The notes under the pieces: model-generated
Databases searched by the model: none
Told to the model about the DNA's origin: nothing
Seen by the model: only the letters and a program-made list of their open reading frames with translations
Shown here: positions 7,971 through 15,804 of the stretch, in pieces
How positions within the stretch are numbered: the first letter of the stretch is position 1
Layout: every line of letters begins with the position of its first letter
Program-made: the position numbers and the translations under genes
Origin: JASGDC01 sp047606545
Lineage (GTDB): Bacteria > Actinomycetota > Actinomycetes > Actinomycetales > Micrococcaceae
DNA: 64,000 nt
NCBI GenBank assembly: GCA_047606545.1
Contig: JASGEI010000019.1
Location: forward strand, 1 to 64,000
Reading direction: 5' to 3'

Positions 7971-9848
7971 ATGCCAGGATTTATTAAGCGTGATGTAGTT
8001 GAGGAAGTTCGAGAGCGAGCAGACCTAAAAGCCATCGTAGAAGAGACAGTAACTCTTAAGAGTGCCGGAGTCGGTACCTGGAAAGGACTGTGCCCATTTC
8101 ACGATGAGAAAACTCCATCATTTACGGTAAAACCACAAGCTGGTTATTATCATTGTTTTGGCTGTGGTGAAGGTGGCGATATTTTTTCTTTTTTGATGAA
8201 TACGGAGCAACTTTCATTTTCCGAAGCAGTTGAAGAACTTGCTGCAAAATACGGAGTTCAGGTGCAATATGAAGAGGGTACTTTTGATAAGGAAAGTTTT
8301 GGCGGTAGTACTAGGCAACAGCTTTTGGCAGTTAATAAAGCTGCAGCAGAATTTTTCGTTTCAAAATTAATAAGTCTAGAAGCACAAACTGCTCGTACCT
8401 TTTTGCTTGAGAAAGGTTTTCAGCCAGAATTTATTAATTCATATGAAATTGGTTATGCTCCAAACGGTTGGGATAACTTAATTAGGCACTTAAAGGGTCG
8501 TGGTTACAGCGAAAAATTAATGGATGAAGCTGGCCTAATATCTATGGGGCAACGTGGTGCTATTGATAAATTTCGTGGACGTCTTATCTGGCCAATTAAA
8601 GATGGTTCTAATCAAGTTCTTGGTTTTGGGGCTCGTAAACTTTATGATGAAGATCAAGGCCCTAAATACTTAAATACAAATGGCACAAAAGTCTATAAAA
8701 AGTCACAAGTTTTGTATGGATTAGACAAGGCTAAAAAACCTATTGCCATTAAAAAACAAGTGGTAGTGGTTGAAGGGTATACTGATGTGATGGCTTGTCA
8801 TGCCGCTGGAATTGAAACGGCTGTTGCTACCTGTGGCACTGCTTTTGGTCATGAACACGTGCGGGTTATTCGTAGATTGATGGCTGATGCACCAAATGCT
8901 GAAGTAATTTTTACTTTCGATGGTGATGAAGCTGGTAAGAAGGCAGCTGAAAAGGCTTTTGAAGAGGATCAAAACTTTGCAGCGCAAACATATGTAGCAG
9001 TTGCTGAAGCTGGGATGGATCCTTGTGATTTACGGCTAAATAAAGGTAATGAAGCATTACATGCTTTGTTAGCTACAAAAACTCCACTTTTTGAATTCAA
9101 ATTAAAGACAGAGTTTGATAAATATCAACTCGATACTGTCGAGCAACGTTCCAGGGCGTTGACAGGTTTAGCACCAATATTAAATAGGATTAAAGACCCA
9201 ATGGTCCGCCCAGCTTATATACGAAAAGTAGCAAGTTGGTTAGGTGTTGATGTGCAAGATGTCGAACGACAAATGCGATTAAATCCAGCAACGATACCTA
9301 CGTCAGTTCAGCAAGAACCAGAGCCAGCGAATATAACACCTACAGTTGAAGAGTTACCACCAACTAAAGTTTATTTGCGGCCAGACCCACAGGACAAGGC
9401 AGCACAAGTGGAACGGGAAGCTCTAGAAGTTATGGTTCAGCATCCTGAGTTGTTAACAGAAGATTCAAAGAACTTATTTTTGACAAGTGTTTTTGAAGTT
9501 GAAGCGTACGCTGAAGTAGCTAAAGCTATCCGCGAAGCAATTTTTGACAATGTCGGGGCTAATGAATGGGTTGGTAAAATTCGTGCAGAAGTTCCAGGAA
9601 TTTTAGTGCCGTTAGTGGGAGAGCTTGCGATGCGTGATTTGCCTGCAAGTACGGAAACTGAACTAACAGCATACTCACAAGCAATGGTTGTCCGATTAAA
9701 AGTACTTGAACTTGATAGAGCAAAAACTGATGCACAAATGCGAATGAGTCGATTAGGCCCTATCGCATCAACGCAAGAATTAAAGGAAATTCAGACGGAG
9801 CTTATCGATATTGAGATTGAGCGTCGTGGTTTGCTTTACAATACCTAG
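7971..9848 (+). CDS. dnaG: DNA primase
   Basis: It synthesises RNA primers at the replication fork. Residues about 42-67 carry the zinc-ribbon ligands (CPFH...CFGC). A RNA-polymerase-like core follows, then a TOPRIM domain with VVEGYTDVMA (catalytic Glu) and FTFDGDEAGKKAA (metal-binding Asp pair). A proline/glutamate-rich linker near 440-470 leads to a helical C-terminal domain that should contact the DnaB helicase. The 625-aa length is normal. TAGAAT lies 6 nt before the ATG and no Shine-Dalgarno is present, so the gene may have a leaderless transcript besides read-through from dgt. Confidence 0.95.
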   Translation: MPGFIKRDVVEEVRERADLKAIVEETVTLKSAGVGTWKGLCPFHDEKTPSFTVKPQAGYYHCFGCGEGGDIFSFLMNTEQLSFSEAVEELAAKYGVQVQYEEGTFDKESFGGSTRQQLLAVNKAAAEFFVSKLISLEAQTARTFLLEKGFQPEFINSYEIGYAPNGWDNLIRHLKGRGYSEKLMDEAGLISMGQRGAIDKFRGRLIWPIKDGSNQVLGFGARKLYDEDQGPKYLNTNGTKVYKKSQVLYGLDKAKKPIAIKKQVVVVEGYTDVMACHAAGIETAVATCGTAFGHEHVRVIRRLMADAPNAEVIFTFDGDEAGKKAAEKAFEEDQNFAAQTYVAVAEAGMDPCDLRLNKGNEALHALLATKTPLFEFKLKTEFDKYQLDTVEQRSRALTGLAPILNRIKDPMVRPAYIRKVASWLGVDVQDVERQMRLNPATIPTSVQQEPEPANITPTVEELPPTKVYLRPDPQDKAAQVEREALEVMVQHPELLTEDSKNLFLTSVFEVEAYAEVAKAIREAIFDNVGANEWVGKIRAEVPGILVPLVGELAMRDLPASTETELTAYSQAMVVRLKVLELDRAKTDAQMRMSRLGPIASTQELKEIQTELIDIEIERRGLLYNT

Positions 9849-9852
9849 AATA

Positions 9853-9868
9853 CTCTCAAGTATGAGAG
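9853..9868. terminator. Short hairpin between dnaG and the PEBP gene
   Basis: CTCTCA and TGAGAG are separated by AGTA between two convergent genes. The U-tract is poor on both strands, so it is at best a weak terminator. Confidence 0.35.
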
Positions 9869-9878
9869 CCAAATTTAT

Positions 9879-10451
9879 TTAGCGGGCTTGAGTACCAGTG
9901 TAGTGTCCTGAAGCTAATACATGTTCATTAACTTCAGGTAAAATAGCTTCGATACTATCATGTTTGTCAGTGACTTCAAGTTCTTTATCCAAAGCATACA
10001 AATGAAATAAGTAACGATGAATACCATGTCCAGGTAATGCTCTAGGGCCGTTGTATTGCCTGCGTTTTTTACGATCAGGGATGAAAGTAAGTGCTGAATT
10101 ATCAGAAGTTAATGTACCTTCTGGTAAGTCTTTAATTTCAGGTGAAAAGAAAACCAAGAAGTGAAGTATCGGCTTTTCGGCAGGAACATCGATGTCTTCC
10201 ATGATAAACATTAACTGTTTCGTGCTTTCTGGCAGCTTTGTCCAGTGAAATTCAGGAGATAGATTATCGCCACGGCCTTTACCTGCATGCTTATCAGGAA
10301 TTGCTGCACCGTTAGGAAAAGAGCTACTATTTAATTCAATATTTCCAATTGCTTGTAGCTCAGGACGATGTTGGTATGAGTTCTTTGTGCCTGGTCGTTT
10401 ATTCTTCAATGCTTTACCCAGGGGCGTAACAAGTTTCTCAAGAAATCTCAT
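9879..10451 (-). CDS. PEBP / YbhB-YbcL family protein
   Basis: This is a small cytoplasmic phosphatidylethanolamine-binding/Raf-kinase-inhibitor-like protein of 190 aa. The family's anion pocket is visible as NLSPEFHW, then MEDIDVP (the DPDxP equivalent), HFLVFF (HW-like strand), and YNGPRALPGHGIHRYLFHLYAL near the C-terminus. A basic N-terminal extension of about 50 residues has no signal peptide. Bacterial members have no settled biochemical role. The gene converges with dnaG and is divergent from the VOC gene, so it is its own transcription unit. Confidence 0.75.
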   Translation of the reverse strand: MRFLEKLVTPLGKALKNKRPGTKNSYQHRPELQAIGNIELNSSSFPNGAAIPDKHAGKGRGDNLSPEFHWTKLPESTKQLMFIMEDIDVPAEKPILHFLVFFSPEIKDLPEGTLTSDNSALTFIPDRKKRRQYNGPRALPGHGIHRYLFHLYALDKELEVTDKHDSIEAILPEVNEHVLASGHYTGTQAR

Positions 10452-10593
10452 GATAATCCTTTAGCTATTACTTAGCGTTATTTTGTACAATTACTTGTAA
10501 TCTTAACTTAGAATATTGTTATTCTATTCAAAACAACACACTATCAGTGGTATTCTTGCAGGGAGTAAATATAAATATTTGAGGAAGTATATT

Positions 10594-10983
10594 ATGGCGA
10601 AAGTAACAGGTTTTGGTGGGTTTTTCTTCACAGCCAAAGATCCAGAAAAATTAGCACAGTGGTATGAAAAATTCCTTGGAATTGCTAAGGTTCCTGCAAG
10701 TATGGATGATCAACCTTGGATACAGGAAGCTGGTGTTACCGCATTTCAGCCATTTGCAGTAAGCCCTGGTTTAGGCGTTATTTATGGCGAAGATAATAAG
10801 ATTGGCAATGATAAAGGTTGGGGACTTAATTTCCGCGTCGATAATCTTGAAGAAATGATTACGAATCTGGAAAATAACGATATTGAAGTATATAAAGATC
10901 CAGAAAACTATCCAATGGGTACTTTTGCTTCATTAGTAGACCCTGAAGGAAATCCTATTCAGTTATGGCAACCAACATATTAA
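10594..10983 (+). CDS. VOC (glyoxalase/bleomycin-resistance) superfamily protein
   Basis: The 129-residue protein is built from two beta-alpha-beta-beta-beta units of the vicinal-oxygen-chelate fold. It opens with FGGFFFTAKDPEKLAQWYEKFLG and ends with the metal-side strand GTFASLVDPEGNPIQLWQP (Glu-like ligand position in NPIQLW replaced by Gln). The ATG at 10594 is preceded by GAGGAAG; the open frame extends upstream without a better start. Substrate and activity are unknown, since this superfamily ranges from dioxygenases to antibiotic-binding proteins. Confidence 0.7.
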   Translation: MAKVTGFGGFFFTAKDPEKLAQWYEKFLGIAKVPASMDDQPWIQEAGVTAFQPFAVSPGLGVIYGEDNKIGNDKGWGLNFRVDNLEEMITNLENNDIEVYKDPENYPMGTFASLVDPEGNPIQLWQPTY

Positions 10984-11046
10984 TTTTTTAGATTTTCATA
11001 TTAGTTCTTAGCTATCTGTAATAAGATGGAAGTGGAGGTAATTACC

Positions 11047-11607
11047 ATGACAACATTCTATGATTTTTCCGTTAAAGACCAAGAAGGAAAAAAAGTTTCT
11101 CTTGAAGAATATAAGGGCAAAGTACTTTTAGTTGTAAATACTGCAACTAAATGTGGCTTTACACCGCAATATGAAGGACTTGAAGAACTATACAAAGAGT
11201 TCAAAGATCAAGACTTTGAGATTTTGGATTTTCCATGTAACCAGTTCAATGAACAAGCTCCAGGAGATGTATCTGAAATTGATAGTTTCTGCCGTATTAC
11301 TTATGGAACTGAATTCCCACGTTTTGGGAAACTTGATGTAAATGGCGAAGATGCAGCACCAGTATACAAGTGGCTTCGTGAAGAAAAGCCAGAAGATGAA
11401 GGCGATCAGGCTACAATTAAGGAATTCGTAGACCGTATTGCTCCAATGAATCCTTACGTTGATGAACCAGGTTCAATTAAATGGAACTTCACTAAGTTTT
11501 TAATTGATGCTGAAGGTAACGTTACTCATCGTTACTCATCTACAGTAACGCCAGAAGATCTAACGGAAGTAATTTCTAAGGAGCTTAATGTAGAGAAGGA
11601 AGACTAA
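11047..11607 (+). CDS. Glutathione-peroxidase-family thiol peroxidase
   Basis: A thioredoxin-fold peroxidase that removes hydroperoxides. The peroxidatic residue is Cys (not selenocysteine) in NTATKCGFTPQY. Gln in FPCNQFNEQAPG and Trp in IKWNFTKFLI complete the catalytic tetrad with Asn. FPCNQF also offers a second cysteine, as in bacterial enzymes that are usually recycled by thioredoxin. At 186 aa it is normal length. The ATG at 11047 follows GGAGG. A strong hairpin follows the stop codon, making a monocistronic unit. Confidence 0.88.
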   Translation: MTTFYDFSVKDQEGKKVSLEEYKGKVLLVVNTATKCGFTPQYEGLEELYKEFKDQDFEILDFPCNQFNEQAPGDVSEIDSFCRITYGTEFPRFGKLDVNGEDAAPVYKWLREEKPEDEGDQATIKEFVDRIAPMNPYVDEPGSIKWNFTKFLIDAEGNVTHRYSSTVTPEDLTEVISKELNVEKED

Positions 11608-11617
11608 TTATAGTTTT

Positions 11618-11652
11618 ATATAGAGGGCTATAGTTTTATAAGCCCTCTATAT
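11618..11652 (+). terminator. Terminator-like hairpin after the glutathione peroxidase gene
   Basis: A perfect 12-bp inverted repeat, atatagagggct (11618-11629) and its complement (11641-11652), has an 11-nt loop. The downstream U-tract is weak, but the position 10 nt after the stop codon fits termination. Confidence 0.6.
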
Positions 11653-11734
11653 TAGTCCTTAAATATTTGTATAGAACTATTCGTATGTTAAATCCAAGAG
11701 GCATTTACTTAACAAAATTTCTTATGTAAAAAAT

Positions 11735-11764
11735 TTGGCATAAATAAAAAATGAGTGCTACACT
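11735..11764 (+). promoter_or_regulatory. Promoter of tRNA-Asn
   Basis: TTGGCA at 11735-11740 and TACACT at 11759-11764 are separated by 18 bp. The predicted start lies a few bases before the mature tRNA 5' end. Confidence 0.6.
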
Positions 11765-11775
11765 ATATAAAGTAT

Positions 11776-11848
11776 TCTCCCGTAGCTCAGTTGGCAGAGC
11801 ATTCGACTGTTAATCGAAGGGTCACTGGTTCGAGCCCAGTCGGGAGAG
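11776..11848 (+). tRNA. tRNA-Asn (GTT)
   Basis: The 73-nt cloverleaf has acceptor arms TCTCCCG/CGGGAGA and a D-arm GCTC...GAGC. The anticodon loop CTGTTAA gives anticodon GTT (Asn), and the T-arm contains GGTTCGAGCC. Discriminator is G; CCA is not encoded. Confidence 0.95.
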
Positions 11849-11904
11849 CGATTCTCAAGCCTTAGTTCGTGTTGGACTAAGGCTTTTATTGTAAGAGGTT
11901 GCTT

Positions 11905-12978
11905 ATGAAGCGTATTCTTGTTGATGCTCGCTATGTAAAGACTGATGGCTATGATGGTATTAGCCGTTATTCTGAGTGCATAATTAATGCATTGCATAAA
12001 TTACATCCTTTAGAATTATTGATTCATGATGAGCAGCAAAAAACAAAGCTACCTAAAGATGCAAAGTTCCACATGTTTCATGCGCCGACGAGTCCACAAG
12101 AACCATTTAGCGCCAGAAAACTTAATGAAATAAACCATGATGTTTTCTATTCGCCAATGCAGACAGTTGGGTTAAGAGGTAAGAAGTTTCCAGCAATTCT
12201 CACTTTGCATGATTTAATTTATTATGAATATCCAGAGCCACCTAAAGATTTTGCACCACATATTAGGGCAATTTGGAGGTTATATCATAAGGCATATTTC
12301 CCACAAAGATTGCTTTTAAATTCTGCCGATGCTGTAGTCACTGTAAGTGAAACTAGCAAGGCTGAGATTGAAAAACATCGGTTAACTAGCAAGCCAGTTG
12401 AAGTAGTTTATAATGCAGTGGACAGGGTAACACCTTCACAAAAACCATTGTCAAAACGTAAAAATGAGTTAGTTTATATGGGATCATTTATTCCATATAA
12501 AAATGTGGCGCTGTTAGTTAAAACAATTAATCATTTTCCTAAGTTTAAATTAAGATTACTGAGCAAAGTTAGTAGTAAAGTTAAGAAACAGCTAATTCAA
12601 TTAGCTGATAACCCTAAACAGCTTATTTTTGATAATGGTGTTAGTGATAAAGAATATCATGATATCTTAAGCAATGCTTTCGCTGCAGTTACTGCTTCAA
12701 AAGCTGAAGGTTTTGGGATTCCGATTATTGAAGCTATGCAAGTAGGAACACCAGTCATATGTAGTGATATCCCAATATTCCATGAGATTGCTCAGGATGC
12801 TGCATTATTTGCAGACAACACTACTGAACTTGCTTTTGTAGAGCAATTACATTGGTTACAAGATCAGCGTTTATGGGAAGAACAGCGAGAAAAAGGGTTG
12901 AAACAGTGTCAAAAATTCAGTTGGGATAAATCAGCACAAAAACTATTAGAAGTACTACAGGCCTGTATTTTGAAATAA
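11905..12978 (+). CDS. Family 4 (GT-B) glycosyltransferase
   Basis: The 357-aa protein has the GT-B architecture. The N-terminal acceptor domain begins RILVDARYVKTDGYDGISRYS. LHDLIYYEYPEP and VVTVSETSK are typical of mannosyl/glucosyltransferases acting on polysaccharide or lipid acceptors. The C-terminal donor domain has GSFIPYKN and the E-x7-E signature (EGFGIPIIEAM), followed by GTPVICSDIPIFHEIA. It is probably cytosolic or membrane-peripheral and uses a nucleotide sugar. I chose ATG at 11905, since an in-frame TTG two codons earlier has no better site. It lies between two tRNA genes; donor and acceptor are not predictable. Confidence 0.8.
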   Translation: MKRILVDARYVKTDGYDGISRYSECIINALHKLHPLELLIHDEQQKTKLPKDAKFHMFHAPTSPQEPFSARKLNEINHDVFYSPMQTVGLRGKKFPAILTLHDLIYYEYPEPPKDFAPHIRAIWRLYHKAYFPQRLLLNSADAVVTVSETSKAEIEKHRLTSKPVEVVYNAVDRVTPSQKPLSKRKNELVYMGSFIPYKNVALLVKTINHFPKFKLRLLSKVSSKVKKQLIQLADNPKQLIFDNGVSDKEYHDILSNAFAAVTASKAEGFGIPIIEAMQVGTPVICSDIPIFHEIAQDAALFADNTTELAFVEQLHWLQDQRLWEEQREKGLKQCQKFSWDKSAQKLLEVLQACILK

Positions 12979-13025
12979 TGCGCAAAGGTCGGTAAAGTTA
13001 TACTTAGGTCAATTTTGACTAGGCT

Positions 13026-13099
13026 GGGGCCATAGCTCAGTTGGTTAGAGCAGTGAACTCATAATTCATTGGTCGCGGGTTCAAGTCCCGCTGGCCCCA
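13026..13099 (+). tRNA. tRNA with CAT anticodon (elongator Met or Ile2)
   Basis: The 74-nt cloverleaf has acceptor GGGGCCA/TGGCCCC and D-loop AGTTGGTTA. Anticodon loop CTCATAA reads CAU. It lacks the three G-C pairs below the anticodon seen in initiator tRNA, so it is either elongator tRNA-Met or tRNA-Ile2, whose C34 is modified to lysidine. I slightly favour Ile2 from general resemblance. Discriminator A; CCA not encoded. Confidence 0.88.
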
Positions 13100-13147
13100 C
13101 ACGGTAACCCTTATTCCTTTTATGGAGTAAGGGTTTTACTATATCTG

Positions 13148-13334
13148 GCTTCTATAACAATTACTGACGGTAAACTTAAAGTTCGTATCAAAAGGAAAGA
13201 AAACTTTTTGGAATATCAATAATCGAGATAAAGCTATTGTGATTGATCTTAAAGATGAGAAATATGACAGGTTAATTCTTGAAGTTAATAATACCAAGGA
13301 AGTGATGGATAAGCTTAATAAAACTAATAGCTAG
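13148..13334 (+). pseudogene. Decayed gene fragment with a frameshift
   Basis: Two overlapping open stretches read as one small domain if a frame change near 13205 is allowed. The first frame gives ...ITITDGKLKVRIKRKENF. The next gives WNINNRDKAIVIDLKDEKY followed by DRLILEVNNTKEVMDKL, ending at TAG 13332-13334. Neither has a credible start codon or ribosome-binding site. The strand-rich pattern with a final helix resembles the end of a PH-like bacterial domain, but the family is not certain. A terminator follows immediately. It is interpreted as the remnant of a lost gene. Confidence 0.5.
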
Positions 13335-13346
13335 CAAAAGAGTATT

Positions 13347-13382
13347 AAAAATCCCCTAGATTTAAAATCCTAGGGGATTTTT
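13347..13382. terminator. Bidirectional terminator
   Basis: A perfect 13-bp stem, aaaaatcccctag with its complement, has a 10-nt loop and A/T tracts on either side. It ends the minus-strand Excalibur transcript and any plus-strand read-through from the gene remnant. Confidence 0.8.
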
Positions 13383-13392
13383 AATTAATAAT

Positions 13393-14295
13393 TTAACTAT
13401 TAGTTGGTTCACATGCAATACCATTACCATCATGGTCAAGAGTAGTGCTGTATCCAGGCTGTCCCTTGAATAGTGGGGTCGCACCAGCAGCTCGTGCTGC
13501 TTGACAAGACTTGAAGTTTACAGACTGTGTAGCATGACGTGGTAAACGAGTTTTTGGTTTATATAAGTTAGGATTAGCAGCTTTGATTTCCTTGCTATAT
13601 GCATGTGCAGTACACGTAGTGTGGCTATTTGCACCATATAGGAATTTTTGTGCAACTAGTTTCTTGTCAATGTAAATTTCACAAGAAGCTTGAGTAGTTG
13701 CTTTATCTTTGGCAGCTGACTCTACAGTTACGCGTGCTTGGTATGCATTTAACTTATTTTCAGTAAGTCTAACTGTTTCATGGTAGCTCTTATGGATTTT
13801 CTTTACTTTTTGATTTGCGTTACCTTTATCGTAAGTAACAGTTGCAGAGCCAGTAGCTGTTATCTTATATTCCACACTATGATTATGGCGAATAAGATTG
13901 AAAAGTGTCAGTATTAAGGCAAGTGCTATTGCTCCTACCAATACGTACATTAGGCCACCCTTATCTTTCTTAGATTTTCCACCAGATTTAGCCTTAGCTT
14001 TATGTTCGGTATTAGCAGTTTTAGTTACAGTGCTTGTTTTTTCCTTTTTAACTGCATTTTCCGTTTGTGTTTCAATGTTTTCAGCCGTTGTTTTGGTTTC
14101 ATTTACCGTTTCATCTGCAGCTTTAGTATTATTATCTGTATCTTGATTAGATTCTAGCTGAGTGTTAACTGTTTCATGTGATTCTTCAGAAATTACTTTT
14201 TTAACTTCTTCTTTACCATGATTAACATTTTTGTTATTTTGGCTAATATTTTCGTTATTAATTTCTGGTTCGTTGTTGTCGTTTTGTTTTTCCAT
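13393..14295 (-). CDS. Membrane-anchored Excalibur-domain protein with MmpS-like middle domain
   Basis: The 300-aa protein has three parts. Residues 1-112 form a Lys/Asn/Glu/Thr-rich, probably disordered cytoplasmic segment. One transmembrane helix lies near 114-134 (LMYVLVGAIALALILTLFNL). An extracytoplasmic region follows, with a beta-rich MmpS-like segment (VEYKITATGSATVTYDKG) and a C-terminal Excalibur domain. That domain has conserved cysteines and the calcium-loop-like DHDGNGIACE, and it occurs on surface proteins of Gram-positive bacteria. The pairing suggests an envelope role. Enzymatic function is unknown. No adjacent gene overlaps it. Confidence 0.75.
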   Translation of the reverse strand: MEKQNDNNEPEINNENISQNNKNVNHGKEEVKKVISEESHETVNTQLESNQDTDNNTKAADETVNETKTTAENIETQTENAVKKEKTSTVTKTANTEHKAKAKSGGKSKKDKGGLMYVLVGAIALALILTLFNLIRHNHSVEYKITATGSATVTYDKGNANQKVKKIHKSYHETVRLTENKLNAYQARVTVESAAKDKATTQASCEIYIDKKLVAQKFLYGANSHTTCTAHAYSKEIKAANPNLYKPKTRLPRHATQSVNFKSCQAARAAGATPLFKGQPGYSTTLDHDGNGIACEPTNS

Positions 14296-14344
14296 TTTTA
14301 TCTTTCTGGTGCTTACTTAAGTAAGTTTCGCTTAGCTTTATAAA

Positions 14345-14743
14345 CTATACAGTATCCCACATAGTTGCAATAACAAGATGAATCATTGCTAATGTAGCAA
14401 GTGCAGTAGAAAAGGTTTGCAGATTAGCAAACCAAAGCAACAATGACGCAATTATACAAATAGTTGCTTTTCCTACTACCCGCCAAGGCTTATCTAGTTC
14501 TCTTTTAGCCCCAGGGGTTAAAAACACTACCCAGAGACCAGCTGCAATAAGTGGTAGGAAAATTGCACCCACCATATTGTTTGGTGGTGGGAACATATTA
14601 AAAGCGGCAGTACTAAGACCATAAAGTACTCCAATTTGTAGTACCATGCCTAGGAAATTATTGATTTTAACGTCTGATTGTCTTGGATCCATAATCTTAG
14701 TGTATAATTTTCTTCCTAATTTGTGGCAGTGTTCGTAAGCCAT
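14345..14743 (-). CDS. DUF2568 (YrdB-like) small membrane protein
   Basis: The 132-residue open frame encodes about four membrane helices with the YrdB/DUF2568 pattern: NFLGMVLQIGVLYGLS, a central LPLIAAGLWVVFLTPGAKR turn, then two more helices. The function of the family is unknown. It overlaps the end of dapE by 28 nt if the first ATG is used. A second ATG at 14692 (MDPRQSD) is also plausible, with AGGAAG at the dapE stop but at long spacing. Overlap implies translational coupling with dapE. Confidence 0.65.
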   Translation of the reverse strand: MAYEHCHKLGRKLYTKIMDPRQSDVKINNFLGMVLQIGVLYGLSTAAFNMFPPPNNMVGAIFLPLIAAGLWVVFLTPGAKRELDKPWRVVGKATICIIASLLLWFANLQTFSTALATLAMIHLVIATMWDTV

Positions 14744-15804
14744 TTTTCCAAAGAATTATAGCAAGCACGGATATCTTGTTGTGGCACATGTTCATTATCA
14801 CTATGTGCTAACATCGGATCTCCTGGGCCAAAGTTTACTGCTGGAATACCAATTTTGCTGAAACGTGCTACATCAGTCCAGCCATATTTTGGCATTGGCT
14901 CCATCCCAACTACCTCAACGAAATTCTTGACATCAGGTAAATCAAGACCTGGACGTGCTGCTGGTGCGGAATCTACTATTTCTACTTCGAAACCTTTAAA
15001 GACTTCCTCGATATGAGCTTGTGCTTGGGACTCAGTCTTATCTGGTGCATAGCGGTAATTAACTAACACATGAGCATTATCAGGAATTACGTTAGTAGCA
15101 ACGCCACCTTCAATATGCACTGCACTTAGTCCTTCACGGTATTCAAGACCTTCAACAGTAATAGTTTTTGGTTCATAATTGGCTAATGTATTTAGTGCTG
15201 GAGCAAGCATATGGATAGCATTCTTGCCCTTCCAAGCTCGACCTGAGTGGGCAGCAAGGCCTACAGTTGCAATCTTTGCTCGTAATGTACCATTACAGCC
15301 ACCTTCTACATGAGCATCGCTTGGTTCAAGTAAGATAGCAAAATCTCCAGTAATAAGTTCTGGTTGTTCTTTGATAAGACGACCTAAACCACTTTTGTAA
15401 GCTTCTACTTCTTCATGGTCGTAGAAGATATAAGTGATATCGAAAGCTGCGTCAGCTAGCTTTGCAGCTAAAGCTAATTGAACAGCTACGCCACCTTTCA
15501 TATCAGTAGTACCACGACCATAGAGAATCCCGTCTTTAACAGTTGCAGGTATTGTGCCTTTTGAACCAGGTACAGTAGGTAGTGGTACGGTATCTAGATG
15601 TCCGGCTAGAATAACACGGCGTTTTTTACCCCAATTAGTACGAGCTACGATTGCATCTTGGTTGCGAGTAACCTCTAAATAATTAAGCTGTTTTAGTTCT
15701 TTTTCTACTAAGTCAGCAATCTTAGTTTCATTATCAGAGACACTATTAATATTTATAAGTTGTTCTGTTAAATCAGCTACGTCAGCTTTCAGATCAAGTC
15801 GCAT
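14716..15804 (-). CDS. dapE: Succinyl-diaminopimelate desuccinylase
   Basis: A zinc-dependent M20 amidohydrolase that releases LL-diaminopimelate for lysine and peptidoglycan synthesis. LAGHLDTVP carries the first metal His and catalytic Asp. GRGTTDMKGG holds the bridging Asp. DHEEVEAYKSGLGR holds the catalytic Glu pair, followed by EPSDAHVEGGCNGTLRAK. It is 362 aa, normal for the actinobacterial form. The ATG at 15804 follows AAGGAAA and overlaps the upstream exporter by 11 nt, so the two are translationally coupled. lysA, the last step of the same pathway, is at 42.8 kb. Confidence 0.9.
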   Translation of the reverse strand: MRLDLKADVADLTEQLININSVSDNETKIADLVEKELKQLNYLEVTRNQDAIVARTNWGKKRRVILAGHLDTVPLPTVPGSKGTIPATVKDGILYGRGTTDMKGGVAVQLALAAKLADAAFDITYIFYDHEEVEAYKSGLGRLIKEQPELITGDFAILLEPSDAHVEGGCNGTLRAKIATVGLAAHSGRAWKGKNAIHMLAPALNTLANYEPKTITVEGLEYREGLSAVHIEGGVATNVIPDNAHVLVNYRYAPDKTESQAQAHIEEVFKGFEVEIVDSAPAARPGLDLPDVKNFVEVVGMEPMPKYGWTDVARFSKIGIPAVNFGPGDPMLAHSDNEHVPQQDIRACYNSLEKWLTNTATN

